This document shows, in pieces, positions 6,738-16,200 of a stretch of DNA of 22,224 bases. Position 1 is the stretch's first letter, and each line of letters opens with the position of its first letter. Source of the stretch: an uncultured Eubacteriales bacterium (GTDB lineage: Bacteria > Bacillota > Clostridia > Lachnospirales > Anaerotignaceae). The stretch lies in NCBI GenBank assembly GCA_900548595.1, contig URLB01000013.1, positions 1-22,224 on the forward strand, given 5' to 3'. The translations under genes were made by a program, and so were the position numbers. The notes below the pieces were generated by a model. That model searched no databases, had not been told where the DNA came from, and saw only the letters and a program-made list of their open reading frames with translations.

Positions 6738-7560
6738 ATATTTGCTTTTTAACAGGTATTTCTATTTTTGTTATATACTCATCTATATCGTCAATTACAA
6801 GTTCATTTATGCCCGTTTCATAGGCACATCCATATAAAACCAGATTTTTCTTATCTGCATAATCAAGAATTTTTTCATATACTTCCGGCAGTCTATTCCA
6901 TTGTCCCTTACAGAAAGCCCTTATGTATGTTCCCGAAGGTTGTAAATGCAGTCCCTTTTTAGAAATCGGATACGGCATTTCAATATACAAGGCGCTATAT
7001 TCGTCAAATTTTCCCTGATATAAATTCTCGACGTGAATCATGGAGCCGTATGACGCATCATGCAGTCGTCTCAGCTGATATTTTTTTGTCTCACCGATGA
7101 CCTTCTCTATTTCTTTTTCAACCTGTCCGTCTTTTTCAATATCAACCGCAACAAGATAATTACTTTTCTTTTCTATAATGCTGATATCGTCTATATCCAA
7201 AGAACGTAGAGTCTCCATATCCTTTTGATGATTTATTAAAATCTTTTGTACAGATTTTAAATGAGAAATCGTATTATTAAGCTCTGAAATTTTTTCCTGT
7301 AAAAGACCTTCAAAATTATCAATCGTTCTATTTTCCATAAATCGTTTAATCTCACTGAGAGATACGTCCAGCTCTCTCAGCATCAATATGGTTTCCAGCT
7401 CTGCGCTCTGTTGATAACTGTAATAACGATAACCGTTTTCTTTTATATATACCGGCTTTAAAAGTCCGATTTCGTCATACCACATCAAAGTTTTTTTATT
7501 TATTTCATGTAAAGCTGCAAACTGCCCTATTGTGAAAAGAGTATTTTTTTCTTTTATCAT
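6736..7560 (-). CDS. MerR-family regulator with effector-binding domain (BmrR-like)
   Basis: The 274-residue protein has an N-terminal MerR winged helix (residues about 8-78): FTIGQFAALHEINKKTLMWY, DEIGLLKP, then NGYRYYSYQQ and the second helix LRELDVSLSEIKRFM. A coiled-coil dimerisation helix follows (about 85-120). The C-terminal part (about 130-270), ending ETGINELVIDDIDEYITKIE, resembles the GyrI-like effector-binding fold of BmrR, which binds cationic drugs. Such activators untwist promoters with a 19-base spacer when ligand is bound. Exactly such a promoter drives the divergent MATE gene 14-44 bases away. GGAGG for this gene lies at 7568-7573, next to the -35 box of the divergent promoter. 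A likely own promoter (TTGTCT, 17 bases, TATAAT at 7600-7628) overlaps the dyad, which suggests autoregulation. Confidence 0.9.
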   Translation of the reverse strand: MIKEKNTLFTIGQFAALHEINKKTLMWYDEIGLLKPVYIKENGYRYYSYQQSAELETILMLRELDVSLSEIKRFMENRTIDNFEGLLQEKISELNNTISHLKSVQKILINHQKDMETLRSLDIDDISIIEKKSNYLVAVDIEKDGQVEKEIEKVIGETKKYQLRRLHDASYGSMIHVENLYQGKFDEYSALYIEMPYPISKKGLHLQPSGTYIRAFCKGQWNRLPEVYEKILDYADKKNLVLYGCAYETGINELVIDDIDEYITKIEIPVKKQI

Positions 7561-7573
7561 TTAAAAAACCTCC

Positions 7574-7604
7574 TTGACTATACAGTTACTGTATAGTTTA
7601 TTAT
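7574..7604 (+). promoter_or_regulatory. MerR-type operator/promoter of the MATE operon
   Basis: TTGACT (7574-7579), 19 bases, TATTAT (7599-7604). The spacer holds a perfect dyad, CTATACAG-TTA-CTGTATAG (7578-7596). A long spacer with a centred dyad is the classic MerR activator site. The regulator gene is divergent and adjacent. The reverse-strand promoter of the regulator (7600-7628) overlaps this element. Confidence 0.85.
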
Positions 7605-7645
7605 ATAAAACATATTTAATAAAGACAAGAGGAGGAGTTATTTTC

Positions 7646-8977
7646 ATGAAAAATGAAAACATATACAGTCAACCCGTAACTTTAAAAAACGTATTGAAAT
7701 TTGCAATACCGACGATTATAATGACAGTATTCATGTCATTTTATACAATGGTGGACGGACTGTTTGTAGCCAATCTTATCGGTACGGACGCACTTTCTGC
7801 CATAAATCTGACCGCACCTGTCATCTCAATTGTTACAGCCGTTTCAACTATGCTGGCAACCGGCGGCAGTGCTGTTATTATGAAAAAAGTCGGGGAGAAA
7901 AAAACTCGTGAGGCAAACGAGGATTTTACTTTTTTAATCATTGTTAATATAATTGTCGGGTTAATGATGTCATGTTTCGGCTATCTTATTATGGACAGCC
8001 TTTTTGAAAGTATGGATTTGTCGGAAAAAGTATTTGGCTATTGCCATACTTATTTAAGCCGCTATCTGATTTTCACTGTACCTATACTTTTGATGAACAA
8101 TTTTACACTGTATATGATTGCCGCAGGAAAATCCGCTCTTTCAATGATCTGTTCTGTTGCAGGCGGTGTTCTTAATATGATACTGGATTATGTTTTTATC
8201 TACGTATTAGATATGGGTATAGCAGGCGCCGCAGTAGCTACAGGTTTGGGCTATTCCGTTACGGCAACGGTAGGGTTTCTGCTGTTTTCCAATAAAACAA
8301 GCCTTCTGCACTTCGTAAAACCGAAATTCAGAAAAATCACTTTAAAAAATGCAGCAACAAACGGCAGTTCGGAAATGGCAACAGCATTGGTAACAGGTAT
8401 AGTTACAATGATGTTTAACTATACCATGCTTAAATACGTAGGAGAAAACGGCGTGGCAGCAATCACAATTATCATGTATGTTCTGATGTTTGCAACTTCT
8501 TTATATACAGGTTATTCCTACGGAGTTGCACCGATGATAAGCTTTTACTATGGAGAACAGAATAATATAAAATTGAAAAAACTTATACGTTTAAGTTTAA
8601 AAATAATAGGTATAGTTGCCGTTACCGCAACGATTCTTTCCGTTATCCTTACCAAACCTTTGGTATCGGTTTTCTCTCGTCCGGGAAATGAGGTATATAA
8701 TTTGGCAGTAACGGGAAATCGTATATGTTCAGCCGCACTTATCTTTATCGGATTTAACGTATTTGCAAGCGGAATGTTTACGGCTTTATCCAACGGGTTA
8801 ATTTCAGCTGTACTTGCCTTTTCCCGTTCTTTTGTATTTATGATAATTGCCATGCTTGTACTCCCTGCCCTTTTAGGCGTAAACGGCGTATGGCTGGCAA
8901 ATCCCGTTGCGGAATTTGCCGCAATATGCTTATCTGCATTCATGTTTATAAAATACAGAAAAAAATATAACTATTAA
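7646..8977 (+). CDS. MATE family multidrug efflux transporter
   Basis: The 443-residue protein has about twelve hydrophobic segments and MATE motifs in the first half: FAIPTIIMTVFMSFYTMVDG, then LFVANLIGTDALSAINLTAP, and again in the second half. It is likely an Na+- or H+-coupled exporter of drugs or metabolites in the cytoplasmic membrane. The ATG at 7646 is chosen because GGAGGAG (7631-7637) precedes it; the longer frame from 7574 would begin inside the operator. A small membrane protein follows after 16 bases, so they form an operon. Control by the divergent MerR regulator is strongly suggested by the promoter layout. The regulator's drug-binding-type domain points to an inducible export system, but the inducing compound cannot be read from sequence. 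Confidence 0.93.
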   Translation: MKNENIYSQPVTLKNVLKFAIPTIIMTVFMSFYTMVDGLFVANLIGTDALSAINLTAPVISIVTAVSTMLATGGSAVIMKKVGEKKTREANEDFTFLIIVNIIVGLMMSCFGYLIMDSLFESMDLSEKVFGYCHTYLSRYLIFTVPILLMNNFTLYMIAAGKSALSMICSVAGGVLNMILDYVFIYVLDMGIAGAAVATGLGYSVTATVGFLLFSNKTSLLHFVKPKFRKITLKNAATNGSSEMATALVTGIVTMMFNYTMLKYVGENGVAAITIIMYVLMFATSLYTGYSYGVAPMISFYYGEQNNIKLKKLIRLSLKIIGIVAVTATILSVILTKPLVSVFSRPGNEVYNLAVTGNRICSAALIFIGFNVFASGMFTALSNGLISAVLAFSRSFVFMIIAMLVLPALLGVNGVWLANPVAEFAAICLSAFMFIKYRKKYNY

Positions 8978-8993
8978 AAAGAAGGTTAAATTT

Positions 8994-9401
8994 ATGATAT
9001 GGATTTTAGGCATTGTCATAATTGCAGTAATAAAAACACTTTTATGCAAAGCTGTTTCTTTATTAATCATACTGTTATCATTCTGGATAAAAGGTAAAAA
9101 ACTACACTTCAACAGTAACCAATGGGATAATTTCTTTTTGCAGCTGTCAGATAAAAAACTTCAGCATTATGCAGTATCGGTTTACATAGCCGCCGCCGTA
9201 ATTTCATCTGTTGCAGCTTTCTTTTTGTTTAAAGCGACAGGTTACAATCGAGGTTTGGAAATCACTTTACTGATTTTTATCGGCGGTTTAGCAATTACCG
9301 CTTATAAATGGCATACCAAAGGTAAAGATTATCTTATGAAAAGGTATCGGGAAATACCGAAAACAATATTAGAAAAAAGAAACGAAAAAACAGCCGATTA
9401 A
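8994..9401 (+). CDS. Small membrane protein in the MATE operon, unknown function
   Basis: The 135-residue product has a hydrophobic N-terminal segment (residues about 1-31) and two more (about 57-78 and 84-104), followed by a charged tail (WHTKGKDYLMKRYREIPKTI). I do not recognise the family. It begins 16 bases after the MATE stop with an AAGAAGG ribosome binding site, and a strong terminator follows, so it is the last gene of the MerR-controlled operon. A role as a helper of the transporter or in the same stress response is inferred only from position. Confidence 0.75.
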   Translation: MIWILGIVIIAVIKTLLCKAVSLLIILLSFWIKGKKLHFNSNQWDNFFLQLSDKKLQHYAVSVYIAAAVISSVAAFFLFKATGYNRGLEITLLIFIGGLAITAYKWHTKGKDYLMKRYREIPKTILEKRNEKTAD

Positions 9402-9422
9402 ACAAATATCATATATACAACT

Positions 9423-9467
9423 AAGTCCCGCAGTTCATATCCGATTACTGCGGGACTTTTCTTTTTT
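9423..9467 (+). terminator. Terminator of the MATE operon
   Basis: AAGTCCCGCAGT and ACTGCGGGACTT form a perfect 12-base-pair stem around a 12-base loop, followed by TTTTCTTTTTT. It lies between convergent genes; the opposite strand lacks a long T run, so it works mainly for the plus strand. Confidence 0.92.
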
Positions 9468-9470
9468 ATA

Positions 9471-11369
9471 TCAGCTTTTTTTGCTTTCCTCTATCTTTTC
9501 CGCCAACTCGTTTAAATATACCCATCTGTCCATGGTTTCTTCCAAGGCATTCTCAAGTTCCTCTTTCTTTTCCGAAAGCTCCTGAAGTTTTACATAATCA
9601 GTTGAAATCAATGACATCTCTTTTTCGGTCTCGGATATGGCGTTTTCCAATTCTTCTATTTTTTCGTTTATTGTTTCAAATTCCTTTTGTTCTTTATATG
9701 ACATTTTCAGCGGTTTATCGTTTTTCGACCGTTCGTTCTTAACCGTTTCCTTTTTTACAGGCTCATTCTGCACATTCTGACGTTCATACTGTTCCAGATA
9801 ATCGCTGTAACCGCCCTCGTACTGTTTTATTTTTCCGTCTACCCCGAATGCAAATATTCTGTCCGCAATTTTGTCAAGGAAATACCTGTCATGGCTTACC
9901 GTAACGACAGCGCCGTTAAATATATCCAGATAGTCCTCCAATATTGTCAGCGTTTCTATATCCAAATCGTTTGTCGGCTCGTCAAGGAAAAGAATATTAG
10001 GCGCTTCGACCAAAACTTTCAGCAGATACAAACGGCGTTTTTCTCCTCCCGACAGTTTGCCTATGGGCGAATACTGCATGGATGGGTTAAACAAAAATTT
10101 TTCCAGCATTTGCGATGCGGAAATTCTTCCGTCCGCTGTCTGTACATATTCCGCTATATCTTTTATATAGTCTATTACCCTTTGTTCGGGGTCCATTGTT
10201 TCGTTATGCTGAGAAAAAATTCCCGTTTTAACCGTTTCTCCGTGTACTACCGTTCCACTATCCGGTTCAAGAGTGCCGTTCAGCATATTTATAAGCGTTG
10301 ACTTTCCGCAGCCGTTAGGACCTATAATTCCTATTCTGTCATGTTTTAATATTATATAGCTGAAATCGTCTATATATTTTACACCGTTATATGATTTGCT
10401 TATATTTTCCGCTATTATGGTTTTCCTTCCCAGTCTGGAAGAAGCCGCACTTATTTCAATACTTTCTTTTTCTTTAGGAGCTTTTATGGAAGATACTTCT
10501 TTAAATCGTTCCAGCCTTGCTTTTTGTTTTGTACTTCTCGCCTGTGCGCCTCTTCTCACCCATTCCAATTCCGAACGAAGAAAGTTTTGACGTTTTCTTT
10601 CCGCTGAAAGAGCCAGCTCCTCCCTTTCTGCCTTGGCTTCAAGAAAACCGCTGTAGTTTGTAGTATAGCTGTAAATTTTCGCATCGTTAAGCTCAAGGGT
10701 TTTGTTTACTACTCTGTCAAGGAAGTATCTGTCATGGGTAACCATAAGCAAAGCGCCCTTATATTTTTCCAAATACTTTTCCAGCCAATCTATGGATTCG
10801 TTGTCTATATGGTTTGTCGGCTCGTCCAAAATAAGTAAATCCACCGGCGTTATAAGCGCCCTTGCAAGAGCCATTCTCTTTATCTGTCCGCCAGAAAGAG
10901 TGCCTGCTTTTTTATTGAAGTCGGTTATATTCAACTTTGTAAGTATTGTTTTAGCGTCGCTTTCCAAGTTCCAAGCCTCTGCAGCGTCCATCTTATCGTT
11001 AAGCTCAAAAAGAGCCTTTTCCGCCGCCTCACCGCCGCCGTTTTCTACGTCTCTTACCGCCTGTTCATACTGCTTTATCAGCGACATAACAGGACTGTCG
11101 CAGTTAAAAACCTGTCCCAGGACAGTATCCTCGGGGTCAAAATCAGGCGTTTGGGGAAGATAACCTATTCTCAGTCCGTTCATTTTTATAATTTGACCCG
11201 AATCGGGAGTGTCCTCGCCTGCAACTAATTTTAACAGCGTTGATTTTCCCGCTCCGTTTATTCCTATAAGTCCTACCTTATCACCGAAATCTATACCGAA
11301 TGTTATGTTATCGAATATTTTCTTTTCACCGAATGTTTTAGTAACATTTTCTATTGTCATCAAGTTCAT
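9471..11369 (-). CDS. ABC-F ATPase, Uup type
   Basis: The 632-residue protein has two ATP-binding cassettes and no membrane segments, so it is a ribosome-associated ABC-F factor and not a transporter. Cassette 1 has Walker A GINGAGKST (36-44), signature LSGGQ (158-162) and LLILDEPTNH (from 178). Cassette 2 has GPNGCGKST (350-358), LSGGE (439-443) and LFLDEPTNDLD. The linker ELEWVRRGAQARSTKQKARL is the P-site tRNA interaction motif as in Uup, and the end (about 560-632) is a Uup-like coiled coil. Uup-type factors help resolve stalled or conflicted ribosomes; antibiotic-resistance ABC-Fs differ in linker and tail, so resistance is less likely. The ATG at 11369 is chosen for AAGGAG upstream over the GTG eight codons earlier. 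It stands alone with its own promoter. Confidence 0.9.
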   Translation of the reverse strand: MNLMTIENVTKTFGEKKIFDNITFGIDFGDKVGLIGINGAGKSTLLKLVAGEDTPDSGQIIKMNGLRIGYLPQTPDFDPEDTVLGQVFNCDSPVMSLIKQYEQAVRDVENGGGEAAEKALFELNDKMDAAEAWNLESDAKTILTKLNITDFNKKAGTLSGGQIKRMALARALITPVDLLILDEPTNHIDNESIDWLEKYLEKYKGALLMVTHDRYFLDRVVNKTLELNDAKIYSYTTNYSGFLEAKAEREELALSAERKRQNFLRSELEWVRRGAQARSTKQKARLERFKEVSSIKAPKEKESIEISAASSRLGRKTIIAENISKSYNGVKYIDDFSYIILKHDRIGIIGPNGCGKSTLINMLNGTLEPDSGTVVHGETVKTGIFSQHNETMDPEQRVIDYIKDIAEYVQTADGRISASQMLEKFLFNPSMQYSPIGKLSGGEKRRLYLLKVLVEAPNILFLDEPTNDLDIETLTILEDYLDIFNGAVVTVSHDRYFLDKIADRIFAFGVDGKIKQYEGGYSDYLEQYERQNVQNEPVKKETVKNERSKNDKPLKMSYKEQKEFETINEKIEELENAISETEKEMSLISTDYVKLQELSEKKEELENALEETMDRWVYLNELAEKIEESKKS

Positions 11370-11415
11370 AATATTTCTCCTTGCAGACAGCACGGATACA
11401 ATCCCCTGCCGTTAT

Positions 11416-11445
11416 ATAATATGTAATTTTACAATAATACGACAA
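11416..11445 (-). promoter_or_regulatory. Likely promoter of the ABC-F gene
   Basis: On the minus strand TTGTCG (11440-11445), 18 bases, TATTAT (11416-11421), about 45 bases ahead of the start codon. The match is moderate. Confidence 0.45.
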
Positions 11446-11576
11446 ATTATGCAACGAAACACAGGCTTTATATTTTAAAGCAAATACTTCACAAATTTTA
11501 CTATACGTTGATAGGTACGGAAATATATGATAAAGTAAATAAAAAATAAATCGGAAGTTGAAAGGCTATTGATAAC

Positions 11577-11828
11577 ATGAAAAAGATTACATTTAAGCGC
11601 CAAGTTTTCATTGGGATTATTCTTATCGTTGTCGGGAATGTACTTGCTTTAATTTTACACAAAGGCGTACTCTCAAATATAGCATGGATTTTATACGGAC
11701 TCATTCTTATTCTACACCCTATATATCCCGAAAGATATAGTAATGATGTAAAAAGCGCAAAATTAGGTTCTCGAATTGCAGGAATAATTTGTATTTTGGT
11801 AGGAATCCTTACGAAATATATTATGTAA
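11577..11828 (+). CDS. Small three-helix membrane protein, unknown
   Basis: The 83-residue product MKKITFKRQVFIGIILIVVG has hydrophobic segments at about 10-26, 32-48 and 66-80 with basic N-terminal residues, so it sits in the cytoplasmic membrane. I do not recognise a family. The ribosome binding site is weak (GAAAGG 11 bases or more upstream). A six-base-pair hairpin (11833-11849) without T run follows. It lies alone between the divergent ABC-F gene and the radical SAM gene. Confidence 0.6.
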   Translation: MKKITFKRQVFIGIILIVVGNVLALILHKGVLSNIAWILYGLILILHPIYPERYSNDVKSAKLGSRIAGIICILVGILTKYIM

Positions 11829-11996
11829 ATTTCCGTTTTTACCAAACGGCTGTTATATTTAACATTCCTAGTTTCATTACTTTAACCGCTGATTTATAAA
11901 CAGCCATATATCAGTATGCCTTTCAACGGTTATTATGCTATAATCATCGCTTTCTTTCCAATACAATTATTAAGTATTTACAAAACAATCGTATCA

Positions 11997-12026
11997 TTGA
12001 CGATATACGGTAAAATATAGTACTAT
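11997..12026 (+). promoter_or_regulatory. Promoter of the radical SAM gene
   Basis: TTGACG (11997-12002), 18 bases, TACTAT (12021-12026), followed by TAGGAG and the start codon at 12059. The rest of the 230-base gap holds a nested imperfect inverted repeat (AACCGCTGAT at 11884-11893 against ATCAG and CGGTT downstream) of unknown meaning. Confidence 0.55.
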
Positions 12027-12058
12027 TTAGTCAACAAAAAAGAATAGGAGCCATCAAT

Positions 12059-13183
12059 ATGAAAATATCTAAGAAAGACGCTTTAATGTGGTTTGAGTTT
12101 TTTGCTTCTCTGCCCGAAGACGAAGAACTGCTTACAAGCCACTACGAAATAATTTACTCTGTATTTGCCCAGATAGAAGCTGCTGTCGAAGCGGAAAACG
12201 ACCGCTTTATGTCCGAAATCAAAGGACTTAAAACCCTTGCAGGCAGAACATATTATGTGGGACCTGACAATCATTTTTCAAACGGATGCCGTTCGTGCCT
12301 CATGGGTACCGGACTTACAGCCATAAGAAAAACAAATAAATGTAACATCAACTGCAAATTCTGCTATAACTTCGGTGAAATGGACGATATAATGCCTATC
12401 GGTGAAGGAATGTGGGATATAGGCAGTACAAAATTTTATGAAAAAGATCTTGACCTGCTTTTTTCAATACATAAAAAGCCTACAGGCGTGGCGTACGTCT
12501 ATCTGGAACCGTTTATGGAGATAGAAAAATACTATTCGGTAATCAAAAAATTCAGTGAAGCCGGTATTTATCAGCACATGTATACAAACGGCTTGCTTGC
12601 AAACGAGGAAAATCTTAAGGCTCTCGGAGAAGCCGGCCTTAACGAACTTCGTTTTAATTTAGGGGCTACGGACTGTTCCGATAAAGTAATAGAAAACATC
12701 CGCACAGCAAAAAAATATATTAAAACCGTCGGTATAGAAACTCCTATGACACCTGAATTTTTTGAGACTTTCCTGAATAAAAAAGACGTAATACTCTCTA
12801 CCGGTCTTGATTTTATAAACTGTGCCGAACTTCACCTTAACACCAATAATATAGGGAATTACTTCGGAGAAAATATGTATATATACAGACAGGGTTATGT
12901 TTCCCCCGTTTGGAGCCGTCAGCTGACCCTCAGATTTATGAAAAAAGCCGATGATGAAAACTGGGGTATTGCAGTACATGACTGTTCAAACCATACAAAA
13001 TTTGCCCGTAGTCTTAATCTCAGCGCAAAAGAAGGCCAATGGTTCGGGGCAAGCGGTTATGGCTGTGAGTTTTCAAGACCTCCTTTTGAAGCTTTCCTGC
13101 CCATCCTTAAAGATGATTCATTCAGATTTATAGAAGAAGAACCTCTTCCCAAAGGCTATAATCCGGGCGAACTTTTATTTTAA
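12059..13183 (+). CDS. Uncharacterised radical SAM protein
   Basis: The 374-residue protein has the radical SAM motif C95-N-I-N-C99-K-F-C102, which binds a 4Fe-4S cluster that cleaves S-adenosylmethionine. Other radical-SAM fold features follow: YVYLEPFMEIEKYY, QHMYTNGLLA and ELRFNLGA (strands of the partial barrel). Ahead of the core a second pair, N-G-C77-R-S-C80, is followed by the LMGTGLTA tract; further cysteines are near the C-terminus (HDCSNHTKF and GYGCEF), which may bind zinc or another cluster. Residues 1-70 are a helical N-terminal domain. I recognise no named subfamily, so the substrate is unknown. No peptide-like substrate gene or partner is adjacent; the gene has its own promoter and a strong terminator. 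Confidence 0.88.
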   Translation: MKISKKDALMWFEFFASLPEDEELLTSHYEIIYSVFAQIEAAVEAENDRFMSEIKGLKTLAGRTYYVGPDNHFSNGCRSCLMGTGLTAIRKTNKCNINCKFCYNFGEMDDIMPIGEGMWDIGSTKFYEKDLDLLFSIHKKPTGVAYVYLEPFMEIEKYYSVIKKFSEAGIYQHMYTNGLLANEENLKALGEAGLNELRFNLGATDCSDKVIENIRTAKKYIKTVGIETPMTPEFFETFLNKKDVILSTGLDFINCAELHLNTNNIGNYFGENMYIYRQGYVSPVWSRQLTLRFMKKADDENWGIAVHDCSNHTKFARSLNLSAKEGQWFGASGYGCEFSRPPFEAFLPILKDDSFRFIEEEPLPKGYNPGELLF

Positions 13184-13194
13184 ATTAAGTGAAA

Positions 13195-13236
13195 CGGAGA
13201 CTTTAAATTGCGATAATCTAAAGTCTCCGCTTTTTT
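13195..13236 (+). terminator. Terminator after the radical SAM gene
   Basis: CGGAGACTTTA and TAAAGTCTCCG form a perfect 11-base-pair stem around 13 bases, followed by CTTTTTTG. It also sits just after the stop of the convergent cyclic-di-GMP gene and may serve both, though the minus side has only a short T run. Confidence 0.9.
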
Positions 13237-13239
13237 GCA

Positions 13240-16200
13240 TTAGTTATTAATCAATTCATATCTTTCAGCCTTCATTGAGGAATTATATCTTTTAAATGAA
13301 CTCTTTCCGTCCATTTTAGCCTCGAAAAGCGCTATATCCGCTTTCATATAAAGCTCTTCAAAATCTTTTCCGTCCTCCGGTATCATTGCATATCCTGCCG
13401 AAATAGTATAGGACATATTTTTTTCCTCATCACATATGACAGTATCCTTTATAACCTCTGCCATTTTACGATTCATTTCTTCTTCCCCGATATTGCTGCA
13501 TAATATGAAAAATTCATCTCCTCCTATTCTGCATGCTATATCATTCTCTCCGTAAAATGATTTTAGTTTCTTGGCTGTCATAGATATTATTTTGTCTCCG
13601 TAAGCATGTCCGAAAACATTATTGACAGATTTAAAATTATCCATATCATACATAATTATAGCGGCGCTTTCACCGTCTTTCATATTTTTGATATATTCCT
13701 TAACTTTTTGTACACCGAACATTCTGTTGCTCAATCCTGTAAGGAAGTCCGTATGAGCCATTACAGTAAGCTCCAACTCCTTGTTTTTCTGCTTATCTAT
13801 ATCCATTATGAATACATTTGCAATAATATTTCCGCTCTCACCGTCTTTTTCAAGCTGAATAAGAAGTTTAAACCATTTCTTTTCTCCGTTCTTATTGCAT
13901 TGATAATCAATACTGTCCAGTTTTTTTCCGGAGTCCAGCAGTCCTTTAAGTCTTTTTATATCGGTAAACTGTAAAAAAAGCTCCCTGTATTCCGGCATTA
14001 CTATATTATCGGCAATGTACTTTCTGTTTGATAAATAGCCTTTCTCGTTATTTTTTGCAAACCATGAATAATTATTGTTTTCTCTATATATAATGTCTGC
14101 GGTCAAGTCGGCTCTAAAGCTGTATATAGAGTCTAATTCAATTGTATCAGTTATTTTTTCAGAATTTTCGGCAGAAAAAGTTTCTTTTTTCTTGTCGGTT
14201 ATATCCATATAACAGCCTACAATTTTTGTCGGTATTCCGTTTATTCCCTCTGCGGTTTTGCATATACTTCTAATCCATATTATATCTCCGTCTTTATTTA
14301 CAAGAGGAATCTCGAATATGCTGCTGTTATTCGTATATATATTTCTTATGCTTTCTCTTACTCCTTCTCTGCAATTATCAGGTATTACCTCAAATATACA
14401 GTTAGGAAAGTCCTCAATAACATGCATATTTTTATATTCTTTAACATCGACAATTTCAGTATCTTGAAGATTTCTAATTAATGACACATATAATTTATTG
14501 CTCAATATATCCCATTCCAAAAATCCTCCGTCAATATAACTTAAAGCGCTTTCAAGCATTCTTTCCGCAATTACCAGCTCATTCTCCTTTTCCTTTTCGG
14601 AGGTTATATCGCTTAAAACCAACATATACGCTGTATCTTTTCCGTTTTCCTCCATAAAGCCGGCTTTAATATTGACAGTTACGGTTTCTTCTCCCAATCT
14701 TATCTCTGTTTCTCCCGAAAAGTCAGCTCTGTTTTTAACAGCCTCTCTGAATTCTTTTCTTATTTTTATATAACTTTCTTTCTCCGTTGCTTTTTCAAAA
14801 AAGCCGTTATTCAGCATACTCTCGTACTCTTCACAGGAATATCCGTATTTCCCGCATATTCCGTTTGCTATTACGTTATATTCACAGATGTCCCCGTTCA
14901 ATTTAAGCACAATGATGTCATCCTTTGTATAGTTCAAAAACAAGTTCATTCTGTCCCGCAGTTTTACGGTGGAACTGATGTCCAAAACAACGCCCTGTAT
15001 GAGCCTTTTGCCGTCTATTTCCATAAATCTGCTTTGGTCTACGACCCATATATACCCTTTTTTGCTGAGCATGCGGTACTCCGTATTTATTTCGTTTTTC
15101 TTGCCTCTGACGGACTCAATGCTTCTTCTTACTTTATTTCTGTCGTTTGGATGAACCATATTAAGATATTTGTTATCAAATTTCTGTTTTATTTCTTCCC
15201 TTGTATAGCCGAATATTTCAAGAAACCTGTTACTGATATACTCAAAATCCCATTCTTCCGTATCCAAGCAGTGGTGGTATCCTCCTGTTGTCTCGTTATG
15301 CAGGAAATTCAGTTCTTTGTTCTGTTTCATCAAAATACGGTTTTTCTCGGTTATCTGTTTCTGTATTTCCATTGTCTCGGATATATCCATACAGGCGCTT
15401 ACTATTGCCGTACGTCCGTTTTCCGCCTGTACTACTCTCCCCTTATCCTGAGTCCAGAACCATGTCCCGTCTTTTTTAGGCATTCGATATTTTACTTCAT
15501 ACTCCATTCCGGGATAGCATTTTCCTCTTATGGCCTCAAAAACTATTTCTCTGTCATCCGGATGTATCGTATTAATTACTTTATTATCTATACCATTCGC
15601 AAAATCGTCATAATTATCATATCCAAGCAGTCTTACCATTTCGGAATTTGCAAAATACAAAGTAAAGTCATCATCACAGTACCCGCCTATCATTCCTCCC
15701 GGCGTCATACGAGAGTACATAGCGGCGGCAGCCTTCCTATTCTCCTCTGCCAGCTGCATAAACGATGCGTCATTTTCCGATATTCCTATAACAGCCGATA
15801 ATTCTTTCTGAGACTCTTCAAGTATCTGTTCCTTCAGTTTTCTTTCGGTTACATCGCTTATTGTTCCGTAATAAAGTTTTCTATCGTTTTCTTCCTTTAA
15901 AAAGAATACTCTTATATGCATCCATATTATAGAGCCGTCGTCTTTTTTTCGTCTTATATCTCCGTCGGCGCCGGATAGAATATTTTTATAAGCATCGTCA
16001 AATATTTCCAGCGTTTTTTTCCTGTCATCTTTATAGACATCTTGAAGAGCGTTTCCTTTTCTTGCCTCCAAGTCTACCGGATTTGTTCCTGTAACTTTGA
16101 AATATTCCTCATTTACCCTTATGATTTCCACATTATCTCCGCTTACACTGTAAAAAGCAATTCCTCCGAGTATGTTGTTCATCAGTGTATCGCTGAACAG

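Noticed and set aside
7574..7645. Longer N-terminus for the MATE protein starting at 7574
   Set aside because: It would begin in the -35 box of the operator; a strong ribosome binding site precedes the ATG at 7646.
9471..11369. ABC-F protein as an antibiotic-resistance factor
   Set aside because: Linker and coiled-coil tail match Uup-type housekeeping factors; nothing in the sequence points to a resistance-type antibiotic-resistance domain.
15034..15801. Long plus-strand reading frame of 255 residues opposite the cyclic-di-GMP gene
   Set aside because: Antisense to a continuous PAS-domain coding region; composition is that of a shadow frame rich in Tyr, Phe, Ser and Ile, and it has no convincing start site.
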